In this document: piece after piece, positions 44,167-56,415 of the stretch | How the letters are laid out: every line of letters starts with the position of its first letter | Position numbering within the stretch: the first letter of the stretch is position 1 | NCBI GenBank assembly: GCA_029204225.1 | Contig: CM055105.1 | Span: forward strand, 9,023,744 to 9,087,743 | DNA length: 64,000 bases | Direction of reading: 5' to 3' | DNA from: Diphasiastrum complanatum | Taxonomy: Eukaryota; Streptophyta; Lycopodiopsida; Lycopodiales; Lycopodiaceae | The notes under the pieces: model-generated | What the model was told of the DNA's origin: nothing | The model's database searches: none | Seen by the model: the letters and a program-made list of their open reading frames with translations, nothing else | Translations under genes and position numbers: made by a program

Positions 44167-44470
44167 TGTTGGGGGTATTCCCAACATATTGTAAATATAT
44201 AATATCAACTAATAAAAAATATTGCGAGGGCATGGCATCTTGCGTGTATAAGCCCATGGCCCAATGAGCACGCAAGTTGAGTGTAAATAGAATAAAAGAC
44301 TTGGGCCTGTTTGAAAATAAAATAACACTTGAGGCCACAAAGTCAAGTTTAGGAACTTAAAGAAAAACCTTTCCAAGTTGGGTCCTGAGAAGGATGAAAC
44401 TCTACCAAATTGGAGAACCAAGCATCCTCATTTGCTAAACACTCATGCTAATCCTCTATGAAAAAGCACA
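44167..44470 (+). repeat. Gypsy LTR, partial
   Basis: Starts TGTTGGGGGTATTCCCAACA like 41765, keeps the GCGAGGGCATGGCATC block, then has an internal deletion and fades near 44470. Confidence 0.75.
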
Positions 44471-46056
44471 CACACTTCAAAATGTTTTGGCTAAGCTTCC
44501 ATATTTTACACAAATGAAATTGAATTAACATATTGATCTTTTCTAGAATTTTGCATCACATCATTCCTTTAGTTTCTAATGGCTCCAAAAGCATGTTCTC
44601 TTACATCAATGTTACTCCTCAAATGAATTTGAATCACCATATTGATCTTTTCTAAAATTTTGCATCACATCATTCCCTTGCCTACTATAGCTCCCAAAAA
44701 CTATTCATGTTTGAAATCCAGCAACTCATTTAGCATAAAGCCAAAATAATACCAACCTCCATTGAGTTCACTCGATAGAATAATGCTGATCTTCCTATTA
44801 GATGCAGGATTCAACATCAAGTGGAGCAAGCAAGGTCAACAACAAAAGTTATGTCCTTGAAAGATGGACTTTTCCAAAAAATTTGCATGAGTTCAATTCT
44901 ATGACGACCTTATCATAAACCACATCCTTAATATAGGCTAGATTAGATTTAGCTCCTTACAATTTATACAAAAATAAATCAAAGTCACCAACAATGATCC
45001 CAAAAGAGGAAAGAAAAAATGATCTGTCAAAAACAAGGTGGCACTATCTATAAAGTATCCAACAGTAGTGATTTGCTTTCCTTGAAAGGGCAATGCTATT
45101 ATTGTTAGAACAGGATTTGGGGTCATCTACTTGACCCTTGTGAACTGCTACACAAAATTGCCCATTTACTGGTCAAACATGTTGATAGTTTGACCTCACT
45201 AGACAAGCTTCCAATGAATAATCAGGCTGCTTACAAAATTGCACTGAAGATCTTTATTCAGGCTCATTACATCTTACTCATAGTCATGTCAATTGATCTG
45301 TTCATCAAAATCATATCCGATTTCCACCTTCATGGAACTCAAAACACCTACTTGAAAATAGAATGTGGTGTGTTGATGATAGCTACCATTGTCAAAATTA
45401 ATAGTGGTTTTGTACAGCACTTTAATACCCAATGCCCCAAATGGCCAAAGGCATTCAAATTGAATTAAGCTTATCATGTCTGAGGCCCTTACACATACCA
45501 TGCACTTCTCTCCTCTTTATCCAAAAGTTCATCAGCTTTTTAGCTCTTCATCCAATCTTCTCACATTTAATTGGTTCATGTGGAGGCCTCAGGAACTGAC
45601 TTTCAAGTGACCTTTCCATCAGGTGAAGAGGTCATAAATTAAGGACTACCATAGGAAACAGTTGAGAACATATTTGAGCATATTTGAGACCATAAGCTTA
45701 AAAAATACCAACTATTCTGATTTCTTAGCTATCAGGGTATGCACAATTATCTTCCAAACAAAACAGATCCATCCGGGCCTAGAATATGGGCAAAACTTGC
45801 AGCTCTTCCCATTTCTGAGTAAGTAAATGGTAAGAGACTACATGGGAGTTATGTTTCTGTCTTCAAAATTGCAAAAAGCAACAGCTGAACACATGCTTTT
45901 TCAATAAATGCAACAAAAATTTATCATTGAAGACCCGCCATCACCCAGTATTAGATCAGGAAATCTGTGCTTAATAACCAGCATCCAAGATGTCAAGGAT
46001 CAAGATTTCTTGATGTATTTTGCTCTCACTAGATTATGGTTCAAAAAGCTTCCATC
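44471..46056. other. Intergenic, 3' flank of the receptor-kinase gene
   Basis: No gene. Two diverged copies of a short block (AATTGAATTAACATATTGATCTTTTCTA.AATTTTGCATCACATCATTCC) lie about 115 bp apart, at about 44518 and 44630. 45900-46056 is the probable 3' UTR of the minus-strand receptor gene. Confidence 0.5.
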
Positions 46057-49000
46057 TCACCTACCATAATCAAGCATCCTGGCATATTCAGCTTGCTGAG
46101 ATGGATACTCTTCACCTGATGATGAACAGCCCCCATCTGGAGCCACATCCACCAAGCTCTCCGTCTCACTAAGAAGCTGCACCACCTGAGCCATGACGGG
46201 CCTTTCATGAGGGGCCTCAGTTATGCATGAAAATGCAATGCTTGCAAGACCCATGATTCCAGCCACAGAATACTTTCCCGTTAATGATGGATCTACAACC
46301 TTGTGGAGGTTCTCTGCATCCAACAGTGAATTAACCCAATTTCCAGAGTGATTTCCATGCAACTTGATAACACTGATATCTGGGGCCAAGCAACCTGTCA
46401 GAAGTTCCAATAGAAGAACTCCAAAAGCAAAAACATCACTCTTTTCATTTAAGTGTCCAACTAATCCATACTCAGGGGCCAGATATCCCATAGTAGCTGA
46501 TGGTTTGATGTTGGCATAAACTACTTCATCAGCTACAATTCTTGATAGGCCACAACCAGAAATCATGGCGTTATAATTGTCATCCAAATAAACATTTGAA
46601 GCCCAAATTGTGTGTTGAATTATAGTTTCTTTCAATCCAGTATGCAGGTAGTCCAAACCTGCATAAAGCATGAAAAACCAAACAAATTCAAATGCAGGAT
46701 GCTCTTCTACCAACTTGATTGAGAACCATCTCTTTTAATTCCTAATTCAAGTGCTATAAACCTACAAGTGTGCTTTCGAAATTGGAAATTGGAGAAATGT
46801 TACCAGGTCAGTTACCTATAGCAATCCCATGAGCAATATGGACTCTTGTCGGCCAATCTAGCAAGGAGTCCCTAACCCTTTGCAAATGATCATGCAATGT
46901 CCCATTCGGAATGAAATCGTAAACAAGGTAGCATTGTCTTCCACCACCAGAGCAACAGAAACCTTTTAGATTCACCAGATTTTCATGCTTCAACCGGGAT
47001 AACATCTCTAATGCTTCTTGGAATTGAGTCTCCCCAGCTGTAAAGCTTGTCTTGCTAAGGTTCTTGACAATAACCAAGCCATCGTTTAGTGTTGCCTTGT
47101 AAGTTGCTTCATGTGTATTTTTTCTTAATAAATTCTTGTTGGAGAAAAAGTTGGTGCCCAGTTCTAAATCTTCCAATTTGTAGTTACAACTACTCAGGGA
47201 GCCTTGCTTAGGAGGTGCTCCAGGCAAGTTCACAAACATCATACTCTTTCACGGAATAGCTTTTTTGGCAGAGGATTTATCCCATTTAGGCATTCCACAC
47301 TCAAAACTAATTTCGGGTAAAGTATTTGCACCGTAGTCTGCACCCTCATATGTACTGCTTATCCTTGGCTTATGTCTCCTGAACCAGACAAAAGACAAGA
47401 TGATTGCAATCACTACTCCAAATGTCATTGCAATTACTCCTCCAATGACAGCAATTTCAGTGATCTTAGATGTGTGTTTGAGCTGCCTGTTAACCTGTGG
47501 CGGTTTTGGTACTCCATGTGCAGAAGACTGGTATGGTACACTCAGAGCTGGGGCAAGTGCACCAAAGGGTTGGGGCCTCTGCAGTGGGTGTGATGTGCCG
47601 CAAGCTATCATGTCAAAGAAGTCGTCACCACAAAGCAAGGGATTATTTGCATATGTGAAGCCTTCCTGTAGCCTATGTAGACCTGTATTGTAACCAAGTT
47701 TAGCTAAAGTCAAAGTTGCCCAACATACTTAGGCGCTTACTATGAAGCTGTAACCTGATTACGCACCAACCAATATTTCAAGAGACTTGATTGAGATGTC
47801 AAAATTCTGACGAACAAATACGAAGTATCACCTGAGAGTACTATGATAGTTTGCGGTATGATCAACATGCTGCCTTTATAAGAACTGTACAACACAAAAT
47901 TAGCGGACTAAGATTTTGAAGATTGTCCTAATTTTTAGTATGTCCACTTCGTTTCCCTGTCTGGGAGGTTAAATCTGTGCTGCAACTTTCAGAAGAAAGA
48001 GTAGAAAACCCCAACATGCATTTAAGTGTAGAAATCTGAGTGAAGGCATTTTGATTTTCTTCAGTCTTCTACTACTTAGCCAGGGGTGGATTAGAGGTGA
48101 CACTACATTATATTGTATCTTGACAACTTATATATGCTGATAGTGAGCTACTTACCTTCTGGAGTAGAACCGGATAAGTACATCAAGGGCAGTGAGAACG
48201 TTAAGATTGCACAACGACGATGGGATTGGTCCACTGAGCTTGTTAAAGCTCAGACCCAAGTGAGTCAATGATAACAGGCCCCCAAACGACACCGGAATAT
48301 TGTCCGTGAGACTGTTATGGTCAAGTCCCAAGATATGAAGCTGACTTAGCTGTCCAATTTCTTCCGGAATCCGGCCACTGAGCCCATTACAACAAAGCTG
48401 TAGAACTGCATCCAGGAAAAAATACAGAGTGTTCTGAGCACTACCTCAACTTACAAAAAATATTTCTTACAAGAAATTCCTATTATTTCTCTTTAAATCG
48501 TATTGATATATGTACAAACTCTGCATGACTAATGAACTGGCTCTTGAAGAGAAGACCATTAATAAGTTCAATATTTATTGGTGTAGAACATTACAAGAGC
48601 CATCCATAGAGATCAAAGATTTCTTATCCACAACCGGATCATATTCAGCACTATATGAACTCAATCCATTAAATAAACACCTCGCCGACTTACTCCTAGA
48701 ATGGTTGATCATACAACCTAATCAAGTATTAAGAAAAACATTAATATCTTTTAAAGACGACCATGTAATCAGTAAAAATCTGAGCATTAGAACCAGTTGA
48801 ATGACAATCACATTGTAAATGAGAAAAGTCTAAGAGACTTGCTTCATCATTTTGGCTGTAAACGGCAAATTGATATCAATATCAAGCCACGCCTAAGTGA
48901 CTTTTGTGACATTTGAAAGAGGCCGAATGCAAGAGTTTATTTACAACTCAACAAAGCTTTAAACTCAAAAAACCTAGAAATCATATGCCATTTAGTACAC

Positions 49001-50446
49001 CCAGTATATGAGGTAAAGTTGACTCAGAAATGACACTTAAAAACACCAAAATTTCTAGCAGAAAGTTATAAAATTCTTCCTTCCAAATTCCGTGAAAAAG
49101 TTTGTAATCAACATAAACTGCAAAGCATCTTAGCAATGCAGGACCAGTCACGAGAGTTGGTATGTTGAAAAGACTTTATCTACTCAAGCAAACCAAATAA
49201 TAACACGAACCCCAACCTAGCTTTAACATTACATCGTAGCTTGTAGAATGAACCACAACGTGTTTTTAAGTTGCTATTGTGCACACTTGGGTTTTTGAGT
49301 TGCTATGCCGCGGCGGTGCGGCCTGCCTACAGAAGAAGTCCATAACTTGTAGTGCTCTAGCGTGTAACATAAATGACCTGGAAAGTTTGAGACAGGTGTT
49401 TGTGTGCACGATCAGTATGCACCTTCCAAATACCACGTTTTTTGTATGCAAGTCAGCGAACTTTGTGTCGACAAGAGATGAAATACAGCGTGTACGACAT
49501 TTTAGCTTGGCATTGTTAACCAGCTCATCAATAAAAGCGGATCACAGCAAAATTTTAAACCACTCCAAAAGCAGAAACGTGACCAGATAATCTAAGCATC
49601 TCACTCTAAGTAAAGGTACTTGGATAAAAACATATTGTATGAGCTAATAATCTTAAATCAAAATGAAGAGCCCTACATCAAGCATATTGACAGGATCGCT
49701 GGGAGATAAAGTAAGACACTTTATGATCTAAGGAATACAGAGTAAATAAACTAAAAAGTTATTAAACGCAATCAACTGAAAAGGCAAGCTAGTGACAAAA
49801 TGTAAGGGGTGTTTTCAACAATAGCTTATCGGAGTGAAGAACTTATGCTGGATTCTTTTATTTGCGGGTGGAAAACAGGATTCAAGACTGCCCAAACTGA
49901 TACTTTTACTACGTTGGGTTTTTTTGGTAGCTTATGGAAACATCAATCCAGCATTGTACTCAGACAAATTCAAGATATAGAAAATCTGATGAAGTAGTTA
50001 GAAGCGAAACCTTGTAACGTAGAGATGGAGCCAAGCTCAGGTGGAATGGTTCCAGATAGGTTGTTGACATTGAGATAGACTTCAGTGAGGCCTTTTAGTC
50101 TAGCCAAAGCCGTTCCAGGGATTTGACCCTTCAAGCTGTTGTAGTGAAGATATAAGCCAGTCAATGATGCTAGCTCAGCCACCACTGCTGGAATGGATCC
50201 TGATAGACCGCGGCCTTGCAAAGACAAGTTGGCTATATCCCCCGCGTCGTTACAAGATATGCCAAGAAAATCGCCATTGCATGGACTTTTGCCCTTTTCC
50301 CAGGAATGTAGTACCTGACCGTGTGGATCCAAAGCGGCCTTTATCTCCAGTAAAACTTGAACCTCATCTCTTGCATCTGCGATTGTTTCCCAGCTAAGAA
50401 TCAGGAGCAAATTCCAGGCCAATCCTATGAAAATGCCCAATTCCAT
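46057..50446 (-). pseudogene. LRR receptor-like pseudokinase gene, four exons, two disabling changes
   Basis: Exons by splice phase: 50446-50011, 48405-48156, 47682-46816, 46658-46057. Exon 1 encodes a signal peptide (GLAWNLLLILSW), LRRNT (EVQVLLEIKAALDP, SPCNGDFLGISCND) and the first LRRs. Exon 2 has LQLCCNGLSGRIPEEIGQ and more LRRs. Exon 3 has a cap (FTYANNPLLCG), one membrane helix (IAVIGGVIAMTFGVVIAII) and the kinase N-lobe (RLKHENLVNLKGFCCS). Exon 4 has the C-lobe (ATMGYLAPEYGLVGHLNEKSD). HRD reads QHT and DFG reads GCG, so it is a pseudokinase, as in the Arabidopsis At5g51560-like clade that it resembles. Exon 2 lacks about 11 bp at 'LDV...LSG', which shifts the frame into exon 3. TGA at 47249-47251 interrupts the juxtamembrane region. 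Probably a recent pseudogene. Confidence 0.85.
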
Positions 50447-52173
50447 CCCTAAAAATTCAATTATTCAGCTCCAATTGCCAGTTCTCGCACTCTGGCTGTC
50501 TTTCCCCTTTGTTAATCAAACTTCCCATTCAAGGACTTTGCTGAATTCAAGAAGATTTGCCTTCACTTCCGGGAAATGATTGCTTTAAAACCTGCTCTAC
50601 GCCTCACCCACTGTCACCCAGGGGCCAGCGCAGCATTTTACAGGATACAAGTCAAAACTATTCTCATAGGCCACCAAAGAATGAGCATTCAATTCATATA
50701 GCCTAATAGTAATTGTTCATACTAATCCAGATTCCATACCGAATCCCAATATCTTTCAAAATCCAGACTCCGGTTTCTGCAGTCATCATTCTGCAAATCT
50801 AGAGCCTGTCTAGCACTGCTACATCTATAATTCTATTATCTAGCCTAAGGCCCTAATCCATAAACAGAATTCAAACTTCAAACTCAGCTAGCTGGGGCAG
50901 TCAGCATCATCAGTGTAGTAACACTGTCAGTCTCAGTCTGTATACACAAGCTCAGCATAAATCAACAGTAACAGCAGCTAGCTGTAGCTTTTTCAGTTCT
51001 GTCTGTGTGTCTGTGAGAAAGCTGCCTCTGTGTTTTCTTCTGATGAGCTGCCTGGTTTTTGAAAAGAGGATGGCGCCAACGCACCCATGTAATATAATCT
51101 GTAACGGCCATTTCTTATATTTCTGGAATGTGAACGGAGTTCGAACTTTAGACCTTAGTGGAGTATGGGGGCGGCTCGGGCAGCCTCGGGGTATTTATTA
51201 ACCTAGAAAATGCAACGTTTTGGTTATGCATCCAGTTATATGATTTTGTGTCGGGCATTGGCCGGGTATTACACAAGGGTATTAGATGGGTAGCGTCATT
51301 ATTTCATGTTTATCGAATATAAATATTAATCGGTTACTAAAAATTGCAAGTTTCGGGTATCAATATTAAGCTACCTGTGTCCTTACCTTGCCATTTTGAA
51401 ACTTTTTTTGATCCATACTCTCCCAACACTAGTATATGACTTCACATCAATGATGGAACCTTTTCGGTCCATACCCGGCCAGCAACACTAGTATTTACCT
51501 GCCTTCACATCAATGATGGGAAAACTCATAGTTGTGTAAATATGGAATTCATATCTCTTTTAAAAAATTGATTTCACGATTTTGACTTCTTGTAAACCGA
51601 CAATTCTTTTATTATGCACTTAAATTTCATCGCCGCAAAGATAGTTAGAAAATACCAAAACTTTTGTTTTGATTGTTTTAGTGCAAAATATAGATATTTT
51701 ATTATTGGATGCATCATGAGTTGATGGAGTTCTAATTTTGCAAAAGAGGCTAAATGAAAAAATTTATATGCATGTGGAAAGGCATGCATGCTAAACCGGC
51801 TTGGAATTTGACCCGTGCAACATTTATGTTATGTTTTATAATAAAACTTTAAAATTTTCAAACTAGCATGACATTTGACTTTTTAAAATTTAAAGTTAAC
51901 TTTCAAATGGAAGGTCAATTTTTAAGGTTGACATTCATATGACATGCTTTTGAAAATTTTGCCTTTCTTTGAAAGGCAAACTAGCCTTTGACGTGCATTG
52001 CACCTTTGCACATGCCAAATCTCCCCTATCTAAGCAATGACAAACTTGCATCTCTTGGTATCTTCTCTTACTAGCACATGCCAAGTAATGCCTAACAACA
52101 TTAAACAACCTCCACGTGTGCAAAAAGGCCCAATGGTCTAGGAATATACAATTCCATAACTAAAACCCAAATC
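50447..52173. other. 5' flank of the receptor gene, intergenic
   Basis: No coding family seen. 50447-51000 should hold the promoter and 5' UTR of the minus-strand gene; no clear TATA box can be chosen. A short direct repeat (CAACACTAGTAT...TTCACATCAATGATGG) occurs at about 51424 and 51485. 51850-51990 is rich in TTTGAC/GTTGAC words. Confidence 0.45.
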
Positions 52174-52640
52174 CTAAATTGCCAAATATATATAAAACCA
52201 TACCCCTTCATCTCTTGTGTGTGCATGCAAGCACAGGCTCAAAACTGCAAATTTCTCCATGGCCTCGTGAGAAAATCTTTTGTTTTTCTGGCCCTGATCC
52301 TGTGGTCCTGGAGAAAAGGCTGGCATGATCGGCATTGTGATTTGTGGGGTAATCTGCAATACGTTGGTGGTTGCTTGTTCATAATCTTTGATGATCCCTT
52401 TAGCCATTGCCAACTTTGATGTAAATAAATCAAATCTGCCTTGGAAGTCGGACAAAGACTGGTGATAAGTCTTGACCTTCCGAAACAGATAGTTTATTTC
52501 TTCTTGGGAGACAAGACGATCTGGTACATTTGTGTGTAGTGTATTATCTCGCTTGGTGGCCGTGGCATCCAGTTTACTCAATATTCTTTCTTTTTCGAGT
52601 TCACCTTGCAGTAGAATGACCTGCTACTTGGCGTCCTAGA
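52174..52640 (-). pseudogene. Fragment of the gypsy 3' frame (coiled-coil part), minus strand
   Basis: Reads LVSQEEINYLFRKVKTYHQS, then FTSKLAMAKGIIKDYEQA and ITMPIMPAFSP. This lines up with LSQSEMNLLWHQVQVYSQIL, ELAQAKQALKACQ and PMVIPPPSIFD of the 3' frame at 40760-40970. It shows that the extra frame is present in more than one gypsy copy, at considerable divergence. Confidence 0.6.
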
Positions 52641-52649
52641 CAACTTTTT

Positions 52650-53188
52650 CAACTTGATCTTGCGCATTGATCGGTGCATTTTGGAGATCTGGAACATAAT
52701 ACGAAAAAGAAAATGAAATCGAAAAAGAAACAGTTTCGTGACGGAAGTTTATGGAATTGTTTGATGATTCCGATCCCTTGCAGGTAGATGAACACTTTGT
52801 CATGCCTTAGAGCCCCGAGCCTTGTAATCCCAACTCCCTCGGAATGGGATTCGATCAGTTCCATTAAACATTTAAAAATATGGATACTGCACCATCTTTT
52901 TACCAGGTCCAAGATGGAGCGCCAATATTATGGCACTTGACACCATCAAAATCTCTTATGTGATCTGATCCCCAAAGCAGTTTGACGCACAAGTCCCAGA
53001 AGAATTTGAAGGTGAAGACATCTTTGAAGAGGAAGATCCGTAGGCCAATTTCGGGCCAAATCAGGACAACCTGTGGGATCTGTACCTCCTGCCGCTGCTA
53101 CAAGTTACATCGAGAGCTCAAGATAGCCAAGTAACATGAAGAGAAATCAAAGTTAGAGCTTAAAAAGACAAAGCAACATGAGGATGGC
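52650..53188. other. Retrotransposon debris
   Basis: Short frames only. 52985-53040 reads QFDAQVPEEFEGEDIFEEEDP on plus, an acidic piece that could come from a gypsy polyprotein. Nothing firm. Confidence 0.35.
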
Positions 53189-53274
53189 ACGTTGACTTTC
53201 GCGAATTGTTCTTGTTCGACCTTCGCTTCGTGTTCGTGTTGCGGCAGATTTGCAGGAGTTCACCATTTCTGACA
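53189..53274 (-). repeat. Copia E LTR end, fragment
   Basis: GTTGACTTTCGCGAATTGTT to CACCATTTCTGACA matches the outer end of the copia E LTR (62400-62497) and ends at the same CA. About 86 bp. Confidence 0.7.
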
Positions 53275-53539
53275 ACTTCTGTGTAGAAGGGGACATAGTT
53301 GTAGAATGTGGGGTTGAGGCGGCCCATGCTTCGGCAATGTGGACAGTGGATCTGCTAGTTATAGAAGGCATTTGTGAGGAAGTGAAGGCGAGGGTTGTAG
53401 CAGACGATTGGGGGATGGGTAGTTCTGAGCGAGAAGCAGCAAGGATTATGGGTGCAGTTGTCGATGGTTGCCGAGTGCGACGACGAGACACGGGGGGCAA
53501 GTGGGGTGAAACAATCTCACTATGAACTCGACAACAACT

Positions 53540-53987
53540 CTAGGATGTGATTGCCTAGTGGGAAGATTCGACTGGTGCTAGATCATAGATACATAGCACG
53601 AATTCAGCACAAAATCTGTGAACCTTATTTTCTGAATACATGACAGCTAAGGATGACAAAATATAGCCTACAGAAAACTGTTGCTTGGTATTACTCTTGA
53701 TGGCTCTCTTAAGTTCTCCGAAAACCGTCTTGTACCAGTCGTAAGGTTGCATGGTTCCCTTATCTAGCTCATAATTAGATTATGCTAGACGTTGTAGGAT
53801 CTGCGAGAAGATCCGCTCCTTCTTGAAGTTCCCAACCATCAAGAAGAACTGGTTGAAAAACCAGTCTTGGGCTACATCTCTCAAAGACATTGGAAACAAT
53901 TTTAATTTTTCCTTGGCAGTCTGAGCTCAGGATCTGATCGTGGAATAGCCTAGATTTGCGCGTTGTTCATCTTTGATGTTTTTTCTC
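53540..53987 (-). pseudogene. Gypsy gag-like fragment, minus strand
   Basis: Reads AKEKLKLFPMSLRDVAQDWF, FKKERIFSQILQRL, and, after a stop, WYKTVFGELKRAIKSN. The 'LFPMSLRDVAQDWF' block resembles the plant gypsy gag core ('A..WF..L'). Truncated on both sides. Confidence 0.5.
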
Positions 53988-54560
53988 TGTTGAGGGTATT
54001 CCCAACAAAGTGTAAATAAATAAAATCATCCAATAAAATGTGTTGCGAGGGCATGGCATCCTGCGTGTATAAGCCCATGGCCCAATGAGCACGCAAATAA
54101 AGCTGTAAATAAAATAAACATGACTTGGGCCTTGGAATTAAGATAAAACTAGAGGCCCAATGTCATTTTTAAACTTAGAGATTAATTTTTAGAGTTGGGT
54201 CCAAATTGGGACTCACATGAATCTTATGATTTTTAATCTACTTTTTGTGGACCCTTGGATCAAGTTGGGTCCAAGATGAATGGATAAGATCATTGTGAAT
54301 ATTAGCCAATAGGATTGAGGGGCAAGGGCCTTCCCCATTTTATAAAAAGGCACCATTTGTACACTATTTGCATGCTTAATGAGAAGGAGGAAACTCTACC
54401 AATTTTGGAAGAAAAGCATCCTCATTTGCAATTCAATGCTTGCTATTGCTCTTGTTGTTTTCAATTGCTTTCAAGTTCATGCTTTTTGGTATCAATAGTT
54501 TATGTTTCTCCCTTAGCAGGTACAATGAGCAAGTGAGCTAACCTCCCTCCTCTCTCTCTC
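53988..54560 (+). repeat. Gypsy LTR, partial, plus strand
   Basis: Starts TGTTGAGGGTATTCCCAACA and follows the 41765 LTR closely (GTGTTGCGAGGGCATGGCAT; TATAAGCCCATGGCCCAATG) to the CTCTCTCTCTTT tract at about 54560, then diverges. The adjacent gag piece on its left is on the opposite strand, so they are not one element. Confidence 0.78.
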
Positions 54561-54729
54561 TTTATTCTGTAGTAAAAAGAATGTATTAAGTTCACATAAA
54601 TGAGATACAAGTAAGAAGCTATCTTTCAATGCACAACAGAAGAGAGTTGTGACTTTGGCAACAGTGCTAGGTACTAGGGCAGATCCATGCCATACTAGCC
54701 CCAAGGACATCCCATGCAAAAATTGGATA

Positions 54730-55470
54730 CTTCATCTTCCTCCTTGATGGCATCAAACATAGCTAACTTTAGGCTCGTATATTCATCATTGGATTTAAGC
54801 TCGCATCTAATCCATCTTGGAAGGCCGACTAGAAACTAGATGATGAGCATCTGTTCGAAGGGCTGTTTTTGTACTTGACTTTTGAGGCGTTTGAAATGCT
54901 CGAGATAGTCTCGTACACGTTCATCCTTTGCCATCTTCATGTTACTCAATTTGACAAAAGGGCTTTCGATCAAGCGAAAGGGCTTAAAACGCTTGACAAA
55001 GGACTGTTTCGAAATTGACCTATCTGTCTTTTCGTCACAATCAAGATTGAAAAACCAATTACGTGCTTTAGCGATCATGGTCATCGAAAACAGTTGGACC
55101 ATAACATCGGGCGATGTTTCACCATACACATCACATGCATTCTCAAAGATTTGCAAAAATCTTTGAGGGTCCGAACTACCGTCAAACTTTGGTAGATCTA
55201 GCTTGGGTGTACGTCTCTCAAGATGAGCTCCGTGGGTAGTAGAAACTCCATTAGGGTTGGTTCTGACCTGTGAGGGCTCAGCACCAGAAAAATGAGGTCG
55301 TGCACGTGAAGACTCGACTCTATCAGGTTCTTGTCCCTCGAACGGGTTTGTGGATGGCTCTTGGAGTTCGGCCCGCATTCGGTAGAATCTAGTCTGATTT
55401 GTTCAGCTAAAGGGGACCTAAGCTCATATGGATAATCGTCTGGAATTTTTGGATTTTGTTGTTGGTCCAT
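54730..55470 (-). pseudogene. gag: Gypsy G2 gag, minus strand copy
   Basis: ATG at 55470 (MDQQQNPKIPDDYPYELRSP) is followed by a frameshift near 55385. Then come STNPFEGQEPDRVESSRARP, KLDLPKFDGSSDPQRFLQIF, MVQLFSMTMIAKARNWFFN and DERVRDYLEHFKRLKSQ. A TAG at 54836 is followed by more gag. This is the Retrotrans_gag-type core. It is an inverted near-copy of the plus-strand gag at 62510-63289. Confidence 0.85.
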
Positions 55471-55486
55471 TGGGTACTGGTGTTTT

Positions 55487-55850
55487 TAATTTTTTTTTTT
55501 TTTTGGCTTTTGCGATCCCTACGGTTGCGGTGGATGCGGCTTGCGGTGGGGTGCGGGTTCTACAATGGACGAGTGGAATGTGATGGGTGTTAAGTAATGC
55601 GGTGGTAGGGCAAGGTGATCGTGCCAAGGCAGATTGCGATGGAATGTGGTGTTCGTTCCAGGGTGAGTGGCGGTGTTTACGGTGTCCGTGTGTTACGGTG
55701 AAGGTGGCCGAGGGTAGTGTAGGACAAATGAGTGCGATTGGATGCAACTACGACGGACGAATGCAGTTGTGTGGGACGGAAACGGTTGCGATGGTGGATG
55801 GGGATGGTTGGGAAGATGGTGTGTTGTTACGTTCAGCTATGGTTTAACGG
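55487..55850 (-). other. G2 leader, left (minus) copy, truncated
   Basis: A T run (A run on the minus strand) then GTGCGGTT-type G-rich, C-poor DNA mirrors 57100-57487: both contain the block 'CCGTAGGGA.CGCAAAA' next to an A run before gag. It ends near 55850, where the CTCAACCG repeat region starts. Confidence 0.6.
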
Positions 55851-55879
55851 GATGTTTGTCTCAACCGACGCTTCACGCT

Positions 55880-56415
55880 CCTTTCCAAGCTGAGCCACGA
55901 CTCATGTCTGGACCGGAAAGATAACTACTAGCTCTCGACCGAGCCACTATTTCAATATCCTAATATGTCTTGAGTTTCACCTCAACCGACGCTCATCGTT
56001 CAAATCTCAACCGGAGCCATAAGTCCAGATTTTGACCGAAGGCCTCTTTAACATCTCGACCGAAAGCAACCTTCAAATCTCAACCAGAGCCTTGACTCCT
56101 GATTTCGATCGACAGCCCTCGGTCCAATCTCGACCGATGCGCTATAGTTAGATCTCAACCAACGGCCCTCAGTTAAATCTCAATCGATAGCCACTGTCAC
56201 ATCTCAACCGACGGTGCTCTGTGAAATCTCAACTGGAGTACTCATTCAAATCTCAACCGATGCACTGACTCCCATCTCAACCGGAGTAATCTTTCAGATC
56301 TCAACTAACGCACTACCTCACATCTCAGCCAATGCCCCTTAGTTAAATCTCAACTGGAGTGAGCTGTTAGATCTCAACCGAAGGAAGTCGCTCAGATCTC
56401 AACCGACGGACCACC
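55880..56415 (+). repeat. Degenerate CTCAACCG minisatellite
   Basis: About 20 occurrences of (A)ATCTCAACCG(A/G)-like words spaced at roughly 25-31 bp, each followed by a variable 12-18 bp spacer (for example 56017, 56068, 56147, 56203, 56391). Some copies read CTCGACCGA or CTCAACTGG. Same strand throughout. Confidence 0.85.

Noticed and set aside
45190-45468. 92-codon plus frame downstream of the receptor gene
   Set aside because: No recognisable domain and no codon or motif support; probably open by chance.
55880-56415. CRISPR-like array of CTCAACCG cores
   Set aside because: Core is too short and imperfect, spacing irregular, and the host is a eukaryote.
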